Assembly (NCBI GenBank): GCA_950295325.1
Contig: OX485805.1
Span: 19,021,501-19,085,500 of the forward strand
Direction: 5' to 3'
Source of the DNA: Polytrichum commune
Taxonomy: Eukaryota > Streptophyta > Polytrichopsida > Polytrichales > Polytrichaceae
DNA length: 64,000 nucleotides
Part shown: one piece after another, positions 52,274 through 64,000 of the stretch
Numbering within the stretch: position 1 is the stretch's first letter
How the letters are laid out: each line of letters opens with the position of its first letter
Notes under the pieces: generated by a model
Told to the model about the DNA's origin: nothing
What the model saw: only the letters and a program-made list of their open reading frames with translations
Database searches by the model: none
Translations under genes and position numbers: made by a program

Positions 52274-54619
52274 TATGTCAACAATGGATCTGGATGTTGT
52301 TAAAATGAAAACATTGTATCAATACAAAGAAGTGCACTATCTAATTGTTTACATTAGATATAGGATGGACATGTCAATAATGAGGTTATGTGACTCATGT
52401 TTAAACCTCAAAGGTCTGAGGAGCCTTATGTACTTTTCGGATACATATCCTCTATTTAACACTCTTTGGTTAAAGTTTTTTCTAACTCAAGCTTGCCAAC
52501 GAGAACCATGACTTAGATTGATGAGTTTTATATGTTGTACTCTTTCAACACTCTAATACTTGATTGAAAATCGGAGATAGAAACTGAATACATGCAAAAT
52601 TATTAGGGTTAGTTTTTCCTTCCCCATAAAATATGTTGGATATTGCACATATATGCAACATTTTACACTAGCTAACCCCCCCATTATTTTGAAGGTTTTT
52701 TCTTGATTCTTGCAACATGTTGTGCACAGATAAGTTGATATCCATATGCAAATTCTTAGATAATGTTTGTATAAACTTTTGAAATTATAAAGCATGGAAC
52801 ATGATGTGCTTTGAAACACAAGTTTGAAGTGAATGTTAGCTTTATGACATAGCCAATCATTACTATTTTTCATAAATGACGTTAGTCTTGGATGCTTTCA
52901 TCTTAGATCACCTCATGTTTCAAAGAAAACCTTGGACCTTGAAGGGTAAAGTCCATCTTGTGCAATGAATCCATGTTGATATCAAAACTATGAGCAAGAC
53001 TATCAAGAACACAATACAAAAATCTATTATTTTCACCTCCTAAATTTCTTAAATATTTATCATCAATTCCTTGATGACTCATTACTACCTTGTACAAAAG
53101 CCAATTTTATTTAGTTGATTTGAAATTATAGTAGATTCACATATGAAAGAAAAAAACTTTAAAAACTCATATCGATTCATTGTCTTGTTTAAATATTCTT
53201 TGTCTCTAACAAAACATTCAAGGACATCACGTACATGTAACAAGAAAACATTTTACCTAAAATAATGCGTTTCAAATGTAAAAATGGACAAAAACGGAGT
53301 TATGTATTGAATTTCATTTTCACCTTTGGCACTTTAGGAGTTAAGAGGGTCCATGAGGACCAAGACAATCCCAATGATCAACTCATGCAAGATGCTCGAT
53401 CGAGTATCAAAATTATGGTAATGTTGATCGAGAACTTGTTATATTCAACTCGATGTTGCCTTCAACTCCCCACATGACATAGCTAATGGATCCTATAGTG
53501 AAACTTCTAGTAAAACGATGGGCCACCTCCCAAATGCAAGAAAGACACTTGTCCCAACTAACTTATGTTGGCGTTGGAAACCTACGATGCAATAAGAGCC
53601 TAGACACATACGTATGATGGAGGTGTGTTGTGAGATCTTTAGGAGAGGTGGTGTTGAACGTTCGAGTCCCTCGCTACATGTAGTAGTCCAACGTGTCATT
53701 TTTGTAAAGAAAGTCATGACAATGTGTAATAACTATGAAATTTCATTGTAAGTGAATCCAAGCATGATTGGATTGGGGAGAACTCATTAGCAATATCTTG
53801 AGAAGAGCTACACCAAGAGACCCTTCCTAGGCTTCATTTGGAAAGGCAATTGAGTAAGGGGGGGGGCGGGGGGCGGGAATTCTTTGTACCACATGCAAAC
53901 TAACGTGAGTGTAGAAAGGAGCACTAGCGTACATGGTATACATAAGGGAGAGGCTTTTTTTCCCCTAGTATGTATATATAAAAAGGTCAGATTGAGGTGT
54001 GTTTTAGGGTCAAATTATTATGAGTTATACCCTATGGAGGAAAATTTGTTCAAGGAGTTTCTCATTGGAATTCGAAAGTGGGTTATATGTGTAGTAAAGG
54101 TCTAATTATTTCATGATTCATATTTTGTGTATGTAGTGGAGATATTTATCACATTTTATTGAAAATATTAATATACATACAAGAGTCCATTTTATAGCGT
54201 ACTAATAATACGTATACATTTATTTTATCTCTGTAAATTTCCCATGTATAAGGGGTTTATTTCATAGTCACCCATATATGCACGTCATTTACGTTTCCAA
54301 TGAGTCCAATCCCGGGGATATAATATTAAAAGAATGTGAACATAAAAATTCACTACATTCAAATGGGAGGACAAAAACCACTATAGTTGGTAATTTGGAC
54401 TTAGTAGAATATTATACTACTTGTTTGAATACCCGAGAGAGATGATGCCAATCATAAATGATGATGATATACCAGCCACACCCGGGGGGTCCCACCTTGC
54501 ATTCAACCAACCGGTGTTGGATGTGAGTTTGCCCCATCCGCCATGGATGGACGGCACCAACTCCAAGGAACCCCACACCGGCTGGACCCCCCTGGTGTGG
54601 CCCCCATATGAGAAAGATG
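52274..54619. other. Intergenic, nothing recognised
   Basis: AT-rich with no supportable gene; frames of 60-106 codons have no recognised similarity. A G-rich tract lies near 53860-53877. The GC-richer block 54470-54610 is not assigned. Confidence 0.4.
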
Positions 54620-55225
54620 ATGGGTCGGCATTGTTAAGGAATGTTGTGTTCCTAGACATTGGCTCAACACGTTCAATGAGTTCAACGAATGTGTTAGGGT
54701 TTGTTTGTCTTGTCTTAAATTACTCCTTCAAAAATTACATTCACTCCTCACCCATAGGGACCATCTAGTACTTTGTGAATCTACTCACAAACTGATCTCA
54801 AGTGGGCAAGTGACCTCATCCTAAGAGGTACAAGAACTACACTAGAAGTGATATTGCGTGTCACCAATTCTAATTGTCATGCTCAATACTAATTGGAAAC
54901 CACGGTATAGTGTCACCAACACTAAATCTTCACCCAACATTATCTCTCATTCCTTGTAATTTTTTTTTGGGGGGGGGGATTATACATATACAACGTTGCA
55001 ATTATTGTCACTTACCAAATGATGTGTCATCCAAATTTCAATCATCCATGACAACATTTCATCACAAGTTGTTGACAAGAGAAGGTAGGGTTTTTGGCCA
55101 GTGGATGAACTCATCCATTATCCATGACAATATTTGTTCACTTATTCGCAAGAAGTGTCATCCGAAAAGTTGCCATAGTGACATTAAATACCATATGACA
55201 CTAATATCATATTTAGTGTACATTG
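54620..55225 (-). repeat. Dispersed repeat copy B, without LTR
   Basis: Reverse-orientation match to 38195-38699 plus 39655-39745, uninterrupted at the point where the solo LTR sits in copy A. A T8-9/G8 homopolymer junction at about 54961-54978 corresponds to an ordinary stretch in copy A. Confidence 0.8.
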
Positions 55226-57456
55226 GGTACCTTCAATTGTTTGTAGCAAAGACTTTCGTGGGTTATGTGGTCTAGTGTGTCTACATAAGGAAACATAGCT
55301 CACATATTACATCTACAATTCCACTTAATGAAAGAATATGAGAGAGATAGAGAGATCCATTTGAACCCCTTCCCACCCTCCAAAATTGAAGGTCAAATGG
55401 CTTCAAAGGGTGGTGTCTCTCTTCGTAATCGAGGGTAGTGAAGATTTATGATATTCATGGACTTTATGTGTCAGATGAGGGTGTGGCATTGACCTTGAAA
55501 AAACTTTGAAAGCCAATAATTGAGAGAATCATTTCGTAGTGACCATTCTTACATGTGCAATGGCACTCAAGCCTATGCATCTTCTCTTACACTTTTCCAT
55601 ATCATGTGACTTATATGCGACCAGGGAAATGATGAAAGTGTCTTACAAGATATATAGTAGTTCGAGCGCTTACCAGGAGGTACGTCGTTGGATGCTTTCA
55701 TAATGCTTTGCCAATCTGCAAGATGTTACATTGCTCTATCGTGCTCTTGCTGTTTTGGCCACAGATACACACAAGATGTCTGACATCGTAGGTGTCCCGT
55801 CATTTCAAGTCGACTAAGAAGGTAGTTAGCATGAAATGGCTTCGTGAGCTCGAAAGAAAGATTGGAACACCAACATAAAGTTTCATCTTCTTGCAAGATA
55901 TGAAACGCACAGACAGTTAGTACACAATAAGGTTCATTTATAATGCTGAGTGAGGGCGGTGAGTTAGAACACCTTGGTCCTTTTCTTTCTCGAGTTTTTT
56001 TATGTGGCAAACTTTCTTACAGGACTGCGTTGCCCAAGGCAAAATGACCTTGTGCAGCGTACCGATGCGATGATGCTGACATTTTAATTAAAAAGTGGAC
56101 ATGTTCTTTTAATAAAGTGATATAAAAGTATCTTGCAACAACGTCGCATACATCTCCTTGTTTTTCTACAGAAAAGGATCCGACTCCATCCAGTAAGAGT
56201 GCCGATCCACTGCGCAAGGGACTCAACAATCTATTTTCGTTTCAACAGCTACACGAGGTGGGTGATGTAATGGGATCTTGAGACACTTACGTTTTGTCAT
56301 ATTACGTGTTGGTGACCCAGCAATACTCCGGCCTTTAATTTCCTTTCACTGGTCGCAGAGAAGACGACCTGGGTCCAGGTGGAGCAGAAACATCAGAACA
56401 TACTCATATTACACAAAGCACTGGAGCTAAGTACTGCAATAAATGATAAGGAGAACGTGCCCAGGATGTGTACATGTACAGATTTTACACAAATACTTGT
56501 CCATTTGAGCTTTTGAACAACAGAACCACTAAGGCATAACAGATTGGCTGTACAACCAACCTTGAAGATGCATGTACGTCTTTGAGGGTTCAAAAGAAAG
56601 GTGACGAACGGGTCAAGCATAGCTGATGTGTCTGCAGAATGAACACAGTAAAATAACTTCATAACAGGAAAAATAGGCAGAGGGGAGACTGAACGATGAT
56701 GACAATATGATCCCCTAGGCGAGGGACATGTTATATAATAGAGAGACCAGAGTTTCTTGAATGTGAGAGATCTGGTATACAGCGTAGTACCATCAATGGG
56801 TACTCGGGCCATGAATAAATGCATGTATATGTACAAAGGGTAGCTCCGCTGCAGTGGTAATTTGTTTCTGCTACTGTGTGTGTCTCTCTCTCTCTCTTCC
56901 GAATGTGTCTGAAATTTGAGGGTCACTTCTAGCTTGTAACCCTGTCTAAGAACTATCTCAAGTTTCAACCTCAGCTATGGAGTCGTTTCACAAGCAACAT
57001 TCCAGCTTGTGATGGAACTCTACTGACCTGGTCTAGCTGAAAATGATCCGCAAGTGGAACAAAATAGGAGCAGCCCTCGCACATGACTAACTGTCTGACG
57101 ATGGAGCTCGTAATGTTTGACATTATCGCCAAGTTTCTTCAATGCACTCCGGCAGCGCTAATGCATCTTCAAACAGCGTCCATGGAAGGATTAAGTTGAT
57201 GGAGATAAGACGTGTTCCACGAATTAGTAAAAGACTTCAACGCCCTTCCAGCATAGCCATTTCAAATTCCGAAGAGTACCATACTCCCTCATCTGTAGCA
57301 GGCTGTAGAGAGGAGATTGAACTCGTGGACCTGGGCCGCTGTCTTTGCATCGTGATTGCAACTCCTAGTAACAGAACCGACATAATCAGCATCATCAACG
57401 CTCGTTCACGGGCGACATAAAGAACTCATCGCAGTCTGTCTCGTCGATTCGGTTTA
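55226..57456. other. Intergenic and 3' flank of the VQ gene
   Basis: No gene called. The part nearest 57456 should be 3' UTR of the minus-strand VQ gene. A 191-codon minus frame at 56393-56968 has low-complexity composition and no recognised domain, and could be part of a long 3' UTR. A TC microsatellite lies at 56883-56898. Confidence 0.4.
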
Positions 57457-58383
57457 TCAAGAGTAAGCAGAGCTAGAGATGTCCGGCTCTGGAAAGCTGA
57501 AGGAAGTATCCATGGCCAACGCAGCGGTCGGGGAGAACTGGCTACTAAATCCATACATATTCCCGAACCCGTATCCTCCCGGTTGCATCAATCCAGGACT
57601 TGGAAGGTTAAAGCTACCAGGAGAAAACCTTGGCGACATAGGTCCGCCTGCTGCAAACCGCGAAAACTCGAGAGAGAAATTATTCGAGTTGTTCTGTGCG
57701 TTTATATTATTCTGCGCCGGTGTGATTGCGGCTGCTGCAAGGCCATTATTACTACCTTCTCTCTTCACTTCTCCAGTACCAATGCCAGTACCAGTCGTCC
57801 CATCTCCTTCTGCCATGCTCTGTGCAAGTTGACGCATCGCTGCACTCCCGGGACTTTCCAAGGGATTGATGGCATTCGCCCAGATGTGATCACTGGGACT
57901 CAGCGCAGGAAGGGGTGAAAAAGACAATGGAGAGATTGCAAAGTTCGAGGGTCTAGCAGTTTGGGGAGTAATCTGATTATTGAAAGGCTGCATCGAGGGC
58001 ATCGAGTTAACTCTCATAGGGCCAGGATTGAAAGTACTCTGATTCTGTTGCTGCTGCTGCTGCTGCTGCTGGATCGAGGGATAAGAGAAAACTGGCCTCA
58101 ATGGGGGCAGTGCTTGTGCATGCTTTTGTAGCCTCGGGTTTGAAGGTTTGGGCGTCAAGATGGTAACTTGCTCAGCCGGTGGGGAGGTTCCTGTAAGCTG
58201 CTGCACAAGGGAACGAAACTCGCCGGGCTCCGTCTTGTAAACTGTAGGCGCTGGCCGGGGCTGCGTCACAGTGCGCCGCAAATTCTTGTTAATTTTTGAA
58301 GAAGTTTTGCTCACCGATAGAGCTGATCCACTCGTCTTTCCTTTCCCCCCGTCTGAATCCAAAACGTCCATTGGCGCGGCCAT
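57457..58383 (-). CDS. VQ-motif protein, intronless, 308 aa
   Basis: Plant-specific transcriptional co-regulator; VQ proteins bind group I and IIc WRKY factors and many are MAP-kinase substrates, acting in the nucleus in defence and development. The motif FRSLVQQLTG at residues 56-65 fits FxxxVQxLTG, preceded by a basic Arg-rich stretch at 31-43. A nine-glutamine run lies at 105-113; the remainder is rich in Ser, Pro, Asn and Gly with many SP sites (for example SPLSFSPLPALSPSDHIWAN at 150-170) that could be MAP-kinase targets. The VQ domain near the N-terminus with a long disordered tail is reminiscent of IKU1/VQ14-like members. The ATG at 58383 (MAAPMDV) opens the frame; an in-frame stop lies upstream. 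Most VQ genes of early land plants, and many others, lack introns, as here. Partner WRKY unknown. Confidence 0.92.
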   Translation of the reverse strand: MAAPMDVLDSDGGKGKTSGSALSVSKTSSKINKNLRRTVTQPRPAPTVYKTEPGEFRSLVQQLTGTSPPAEQVTILTPKPSNPRLQKHAQALPPLRPVFSYPSIQQQQQQQQQNQSTFNPGPMRVNSMPSMQPFNNQITPQTARPSNFAISPLSFSPLPALSPSDHIWANAINPLESPGSAAMRQLAQSMAEGDGTTGTGIGTGEVKREGSNNGLAAAAITPAQNNINAQNNSNNFSLEFSRFAAGGPMSPRFSPGSFNLPSPGLMQPGGYGFGNMYGFSSQFSPTAALAMDTSFSFPEPDISSSAYS

Positions 58384-61109
58384 GCAGATTAAGTAGTCAC
58401 TGCCTACTAGCTTCCTGCCTCACTTGATCTTTTGGACGAAGTAAGTGACTAGTACGAAGGATGGAGCCTGCTAAAATAATTTTTTTCAAATTTTAGTTTA
58501 AAAGCTGAGTCTATCTACATCGCCTGCATCTTTTTGACCTTCAAGTGATGGTCTGAAGTGTTAAGCTAATTTCTAATCTATGACGGAGCTAAAACTGCGC
58601 AACTTGGATTGCGAAGTTGACATCCAGTATGTGCACGGGCGACACTTTAAAAGGTCCAAGAGCAAACTCGAGATATGTTTGTACTAATTGCGACAAAATA
58701 CTTAAGCCTTCATCAAAGCCAGACCTCGGCTTCTAATACACATGCGCATAGTTCTGACCTACTATGTTCAATCTTTTCAAAGTACTTGTAACAATAAGAA
58801 AAGCGAAAGGATTCGTGTGGGGTGAGGCACAATTTCTTTTGGCTGAAACTCTTGGCGCTCAGGCTCCAGAATAGAGTGACGAAAGAGACGAAGACGGCAA
58901 TAACAGTGTAAGGTACAACAACGTAGCTGCAGCTTTTTAACCAACAAAAGGAATTGCTAAAGAATAATAAGTAAAGAAGGAAAGTTATAGTTCAAGTTCC
59001 GACGACTTATCACAGAGAATGCAAAGATGAACAAAGGAGATGAAGATCACGAACGCGTTCTATGGGATGGACGGACGTAAGTATGACCTTCTACATCAGG
59101 AGGCTATGAAGCTGAGCAAGGAAAATTGTGAAGCTACTTCAAATTCAATACAGCTTGCAGTGAATGATCAAGAAAGGCGAGGAGGCGGTATGACGTTGGG
59201 GATGGAAAGCACGCTCCGGAGTGGCGCGATTGAGTTCAGAAGAGTCTGAGGAGTGCGGTTCTGGAGTTAGTGTTTCTTCAGTACAGACCCAAGCTCTAGT
59301 TCTATGAGGTCAGCTGATTGATTCTTTCTTTTATAGAACAAACAGACCAGTCGAATAATTGAGGAAGCCCGACACGCAGGAGCAGGACCGAGAGCCCAGT
59401 AGTGCGCTCTCTGAACGCATAGAAAAAGAACAAATCTCTCTTCCAGAAGTTTTTCTTTCAGTTTCCACCAGACAGACTCAATGCTAATCCTCAGAATCCC
59501 GACTACCCTCGGAAGCCTTACCGCAGCACCAGCAACTTCCACAACAATATTATCCTATGACGAAGGTCACGGCTAAAGCTCGTGTCAAGCTTCAGCAGCA
59601 TGGACAAAGATTTTTAAGATCCTCAAGAAACTCCGGGCACTAACTCCTCCAGCAACCACAAGCTCAACCTCGACGCAAGCTTTCGATCAAGTCTGCATCA
59701 CGATTCGGATTACAATGCTCTCGATCGCTATTGTGAATATTCTCGATCAGTACACTGCGCAGCCGTGAGTACTCCTTCCGTCAAACAAAGCGCATCAACC
59801 AAAAAAATCTCCTGCAAAAACTTCTCTCCTTCTCGTCACTGCGCACAACTCACTCCCTCCCTCCCTCCCTCGCTGACGCAGCTCCTCCGTGAGCGCAAAC
59901 TCCAAGAGTAAGTACCACCGGCGTGTAACAGTTCAGACCGGCGCGCTGGCGATTGCAGCAGCTCCTCCTACAATTTCCTAACCGAACTTAATATGAAAAC
60001 CGCCATTGAGATAGGTCGAGATAGTTCGATAAGACGAGGACGCAGGACGAGAACGGTCCTCGTAGTAGCTGGCTCGCCTCCCCTTGTGACATCCACAAGA
60101 GCAATTTTCGTAAGCAAAATGGGAGCAAGATGCGACGGAAGGTCTGCTAAAACAACGTTGTCGGAGGAAACAACCTGAAAGGAGTGTGGGCGTGCGCAAA
60201 GCTAAGCAAGGGAGCTGGGAGGGCAAGGACCTGGCGGGCAGCCGCCACACGGGCAGGCCCACCCCCCTGCCCAAAACAAAAGTTGCCCCTATACGTATAC
60301 ACCCACGTATACCGTATGGGGGAAAGGCCTAGGAGGATCTCAACCCCCTTCCTTTGCCTTCCTACTTTTCTTGAAACCCTCCAAGGGCCGTTACGACCAC
60401 GTAGTTGGGGAAATTTCCCAAATTCCGGGCGGCTGATCACGGAATGCATTTGAGCTCCACATGTGCCTTGCTCCTTTGGCGGTCTCGTGCATTGTCGAAA
60501 GGTTGCACATGGTATGCTAACGCTGAAGGCATGAGATGCTGGACCCCGCCGCATGCTGTAGGGGGAAACCCATATACACATGCGACATCGAAGGGTTGCG
60601 TGCTAACAAGGTCAGAGGAGGTTGGGGAGACCGACCCTGGATGGGTCCTGTTGAAGTTTTGAGGTCGAAGTGGAGGTTAGGGTGGGAATGTCTCCGACCG
60701 ACCTCGACTTATATTGTCATCCAACATTGAGATGGCAAGGTATTGAGGTCGGGGTTGAAGGTCGAGGGTTGAGGGTTGAATTGGAAATGTGACCCTTCCC
60801 CACCCTATTATACATTGTCATATGTTATTCATCTGTTGAAGTTGGGTTGAGGTCACGGTGGCCTTACTTTTTGTTGTCTTCCAAGGCATATACTTTTCGC
60901 TCACGTTTCTTACACTTGCGAGTTCTATTGTGAGGAACCTTGGTAATATTGAAACATTGAAAAGTCTATTGAAACATTGAAAAAGTTTCCCATCAAACAT
61001 ATTCTAGAACATATGCCACCACTGCGTGATTTGGGCCAACTTGCAAACGCCCATTGTAGAGTTAAATATGCATTTTACCGAGACTCTCATGTGTCATGTC
61101 CAGCTTAGG
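58384..61109. other. 5' flank of the VQ gene, then GC-rich intergenic DNA
   Basis: 58384-59900 should contain 5' UTR and promoter of the VQ gene on the minus strand; a CT/GA-rich tract at 59851-59872 is the most striking promoter-like block. 60180-60660 is richer in GC than its surroundings and not assigned. At 60655-60790 there are repeated GAGGTCG and GGTTGAGG words. Short open frames on both strands are unconvincing. Confidence 0.4.
59851..59872 (-). promoter_or_regulatory. GA-rich tract upstream of the VQ gene
   Basis: Plus strand CACTCCCTCCCTCCCTCC..., read on the gene's strand as repeated GGGA, about 1.47 kb before the ATG. GA/CT-rich tracts near plant transcription starts are common; no transcript evidence is available and the distance makes a long 5' UTR or leader intron necessary if it is the core promoter. 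Confidence 0.25.
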
Positions 61110-61500
61110 GTTTGGCAAGGTAGACGTGCCTGAACTGGTTACTTATCTTCGTTGGACACTTGTATTTGAATGGTATGTGGTTTACTAGGTGTGGCTCCAA
61201 GAATGCACACCATAAGTAACATGCATTCAAAAAAGTTTGGACTAGGTGCTCAAAATGTGATAACCACTCTAAACTCATTGGTGTGAACGTCATTGGGGGA
61301 GAACCTAGATGACCATTCATTGAACATGAGAATCTTTTACTTTGATAATGAATAGGATACTCATATGAGCTCCAAAATCACAAGGAAAGTGACTGCAGCC
61401 TCGACTTGGATTTGCTAACCATCTTGTACTTCTCGCATGTTTCATGTCATAGGAGACGTGAGCTAGTTGGGAAAAGTAACCATTTAAGACCCATCTACCT
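61110..61500 (-). repeat. Dispersed ~350 bp repeat, inverted copy 2
   Basis: Same family and orientation as 36990-37380 (shared GGTTACTTA, TGAATGGTATGTGGTTTA, 'AAGAATGCACACCA', TCATAGGAGACGTGAGCTAG-like end) and inverted relative to 62340-62690. Confidence 0.55.
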
Positions 61501-61529
61501 TATAAGAGGCACCAGATGAAACCTTATTT

Positions 61530-62018
61530 GGGTTGATTTCCATGTAGGATGCTCACCCACCAGAATATGGTGGGCAAGCGACCTTCATGGAAAGTAACCC
61601 TTACCTAATGTACCTACCTATTAATGTTGTGGGCTTCTTCTTCTTCTTCTTTTCGATTGTGTGTGTTTTGGAATCTTCTACGTATTGATAGGTCAAGGCG
61701 ATTATCCAGTGTGACCATACCTGGGTAAGAAACTTAGGATGCCATAAAGCTTGCTAATCACGTTCCTCAACAAAATTTAATGCAACATTAAAACGTTGAG
61801 TGGGACCCAATGATGACCAAAGTAAGGTTTAAATCACAAGTTTTTGTATAGGAATGGCCCGCTTTTAAGGTGGACGTGCCTTAGAGCTTAGCCACCTATT
61901 CCCTATCAGCACCCCACAAGGAATTTATAGGGCGTCATAATTGAAATTATGACACTAAGTGAAATCTACATTTCTACTGAAATATGATGGGCGAAGCGGC
62001 CTACATGGAAATTAACCC
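61530..62018. mobile_element. MITE-like element, copy 3 of the 'TTTCCATGTAGG' family
   Basis: Left end GGGTTGATTTCCATGTAGG and right end (reverse complement) GGGTTAATTTCCATGTAGG are inverted repeats. The first 76 bp (61530-61605) also form a palindrome on their own, ending CATGGAAAGTAACCC. The right flank is TAA as in the copy at 22543, but the left flank is TTT, so the target duplication is imperfect. Confidence 0.6.
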
Positions 62019-62339
62019 TAAGTCTCAAACTTTGGTTATGCTATCACCAAGGAATCGATAGTGCCATGACACATGTCCCCGGTTTTGAGTATTAAAGTGA
62101 GGAGGCATTTGTCTCAAATGGAGCAGTCATGACAGACTCTAAACATTGGTAATGTGTGCAGGCCAACTTTTGGCTTCAAAAATTCCAAATAATTTTAATT
62201 TAAGGTATAAAATTACTAAAAATTTGAAGTTTTACTTATGTCTATCTTCCTACACCAATTTTTTTGGTACTACCTTATACTTCTCCAAATTTGGCACAAA
62301 ATATATTAAGTGATTGGTTATGGGCGCCTTACTCTAGAT

Positions 62340-62690
62340 GGATATTTTTCTCACCGCACCCACTTCTAGTGATATATGACATGCACTAAAGTTAGAGCAA
62401 GATGATCAGCAAATGTGAACCGTGTCCATAGCCATTTGTCTCATAATTTTGTAAGCTCACATGAATATCTTATTCATTATCAAAGTGAAAAATCATTTTG
62501 CTCATTAAGTGACCAATTGGCCCCTCACCTCCCCCCCCCCCCCAATTAATGTTGACTATTGAGCCAAGAAGAGTCAGCACTTACGAGCACACACTCAATC
62601 TTTGTTTTAAACACATTTATTTTTAGTGTTGGTTCTTAGATCCTCACCTAACCATAGACCACTCAAATATAAGTGTCACCATTGCCGTTG
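62340..62690 (+). repeat. Dispersed ~350 bp repeat, copy 4
   Basis: Aligns with 11826-12150 across CACCCACTTCT, CATTTGTCTCATAATTTT, 'TTATCAAAGTGAA', 'GCTCATTAAGTG', 'AATGTTGACT' and 'CCACTCAAATATAAGTGTC'. Contains a run of 12 C at about 62531. Confidence 0.55.
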
Positions 62691-64000
62691 TGTTTGATTT
62701 AAGCACATCTACACCTTATTTCTCTGCAACCCATAGAAGTGTGCCCTTATGGATTCATTTTGACCATTAGAGTATTTGATGAAGTCACCCAGAGAGGGAC
62801 AAAACCATGGGTTTGATCCTTCTTTGAGAAAGCTTTAAATCGAGAACACGTTAGCTCGTCGTACATCGGAGCCTACTTTGAAAGTTGAGTGAAACATTTG
62901 GGACCTCCTCTTCCCACCTCTCAAACTTTGAGTGAATGTTAGGGTCTAGAATAGGGTATGCGCATGGGACCGTTGTCGTAAACCCCGCATCAGCCTATGC
63001 AAGGCTAGCTTGACCCACCCGTCCTAGTAGGACAAGCTAGAAAACCGTTTTTTTATAGCCCGACACCGCTCTTTATGTACGATATTAAACACTAAGAAAA
63101 TTTGGGTGACGTTGTGTTAGTTCTCGTAAACTCGAGGTTTGTGACCCAACCCATGGTTTCATCTCCTTTATTTCACAAAGAAATCTATCATGACTCCACC
63201 ACATTGTGACATATTTCTTCGGTGGGCAACATAGTGGGGATATCAACATCCACACGGTAGAAAGGAACCGAAGGTGCGATGAAAGAGGCGGGAGAATAAT
63301 CTCACTAGGTCTTCCAAGGCCCAAGCAAACAAGTGTTGGGTTCCGAGCATTGTGGAAGTACGCATATTGTTGATATTGTTGGATGCACGCGATTGACTTT
63401 GGTGGCTAAACGGATGTGGATATGCATATGGTGTAGAAGTGTGTCCATCCTTTCGAGGTTATTTGGACTCCGAAGGATGTTTTCTTCACCACCGACGTAC
63501 ACAACACAAATGGCAACCACTAAGACGAAGTCCAAGATTGGAGTCAATCCACACTTCATTGGCATTACAAAGCTCCCATGCGTCATGGAATGATCAACAC
63601 ATGGATGGTCAACCCCGCTTTGGCAACAACTATTTAGCATTACACCTTAAACTCCATAATATCAACCTCCATAATGTCACTCACTCTCTAATTTCCTGAA
63701 ACCCTAGGGAACGGATGCTCGTAGTTCAAATCTCATTCCTTATAGTCACATTTCTCTCCCTTATATCACAAATTTTGTCATTAATGCGAACCATCAAAGA
63801 AGTCAACCCACACCTCACATTGCATCATGTGTCAATATGTGGAGTGCCACCTTCTTAGTCTTATTCTTCTTCTTCTTATGCCACTTGTTGAATGTTGGTG
63901 CATGCATGTGCCACATCGCCCAGGAAGGCCAAGTGGAGTAGACCACACCACACCGTTAAAATGTTGCATTGTGTGTTATTCCATAGTGTCACATGCTACA
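62691..64000. other. Intergenic, nothing recognised
   Basis: No gene supported. Overlapping frames of 79-111 codons on both strands at 63085-63700 lack recognised similarity; a TTC repeat lies at 63862-63877. Confidence 0.4.

Noticed and set aside
56393..56968. 191-codon minus-strand open frame downstream of the VQ gene
   Set aside because: No recognised domain, composition like non-coding DNA, and the position fits 3' UTR or flank of the VQ gene.

Overview
This is nuclear DNA of a land plant: spliceosomal GT-AG introns, plant-type gene families (a plant subtilase, an alkenal double-bond reductase, a VQ-motif protein) and a high load of small non-autonomous transposons. I lean towards a non-flowering plant (bryophyte, lycophyte or fern) but this is a hunch; nothing here fixes the species. 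The window is gene-poor: four protein-coding genes can be supported, and three of them had to be assembled exon by exon because single open frames show only pieces.

Layout. 1-8.1 kb: non-coding, with one MITE-like element and old repeats. 8.1-13.2 kb (+): a six-exon NADP-dependent 2-alkenal/double-bond reductase gene (349 aa), followed by an 84-85 bp tandem array whose units each carry AATAAA. 14.6-19.7 kb (-): a four-exon secreted subtilisin-like serine protease (853 aa) with the full catalytic Asp/His/Asn/Ser set; its start codon lies at the edge of a ~300-335 bp tandem array running to about 21.5 kb. 22.5-43 kb: transposon territory, with Harbinger/Tourist-like MITEs showing 3-bp TTA/TAA duplications, a hAT-like element nested in one of them, two solo LTRs with perfect 5-bp target duplications, a ~3.3 kb element with ~370 bp inverted ends, long hairpins and tandem repeats. 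43.2-49.9 kb (-): a nine-exon gene for a 342-aa multi-pass membrane protein of the plant TMEM33-like type (Arabidopsis At3g02420 family, from memory). Its first intron is filled by ~240 bp tandem repeats that include the exon 1 splice-donor region. 50-57 kb: a foldback element, a Stowaway-type MITE, and a second, LTR-free copy of the repeat that hosts the 38.7 kb solo LTR. 57.5-58.4 kb (-): an intronless VQ-motif protein gene (308 aa). 58.4-64 kb: its 5' region, then repeats.

The four genes have no evident shared pathway; they look like independent housekeeping, stress or defence genes separated by repeats. I found no undescribed multi-gene system. The most interesting structure is recurrent: at two unrelated genes a tandem array has grown out of the gene's own boundary (the start-codon region of the subtilase, the exon 1 donor of the TMEM33-like gene), and a third array multiplies polyadenylation signals behind the reductase gene.
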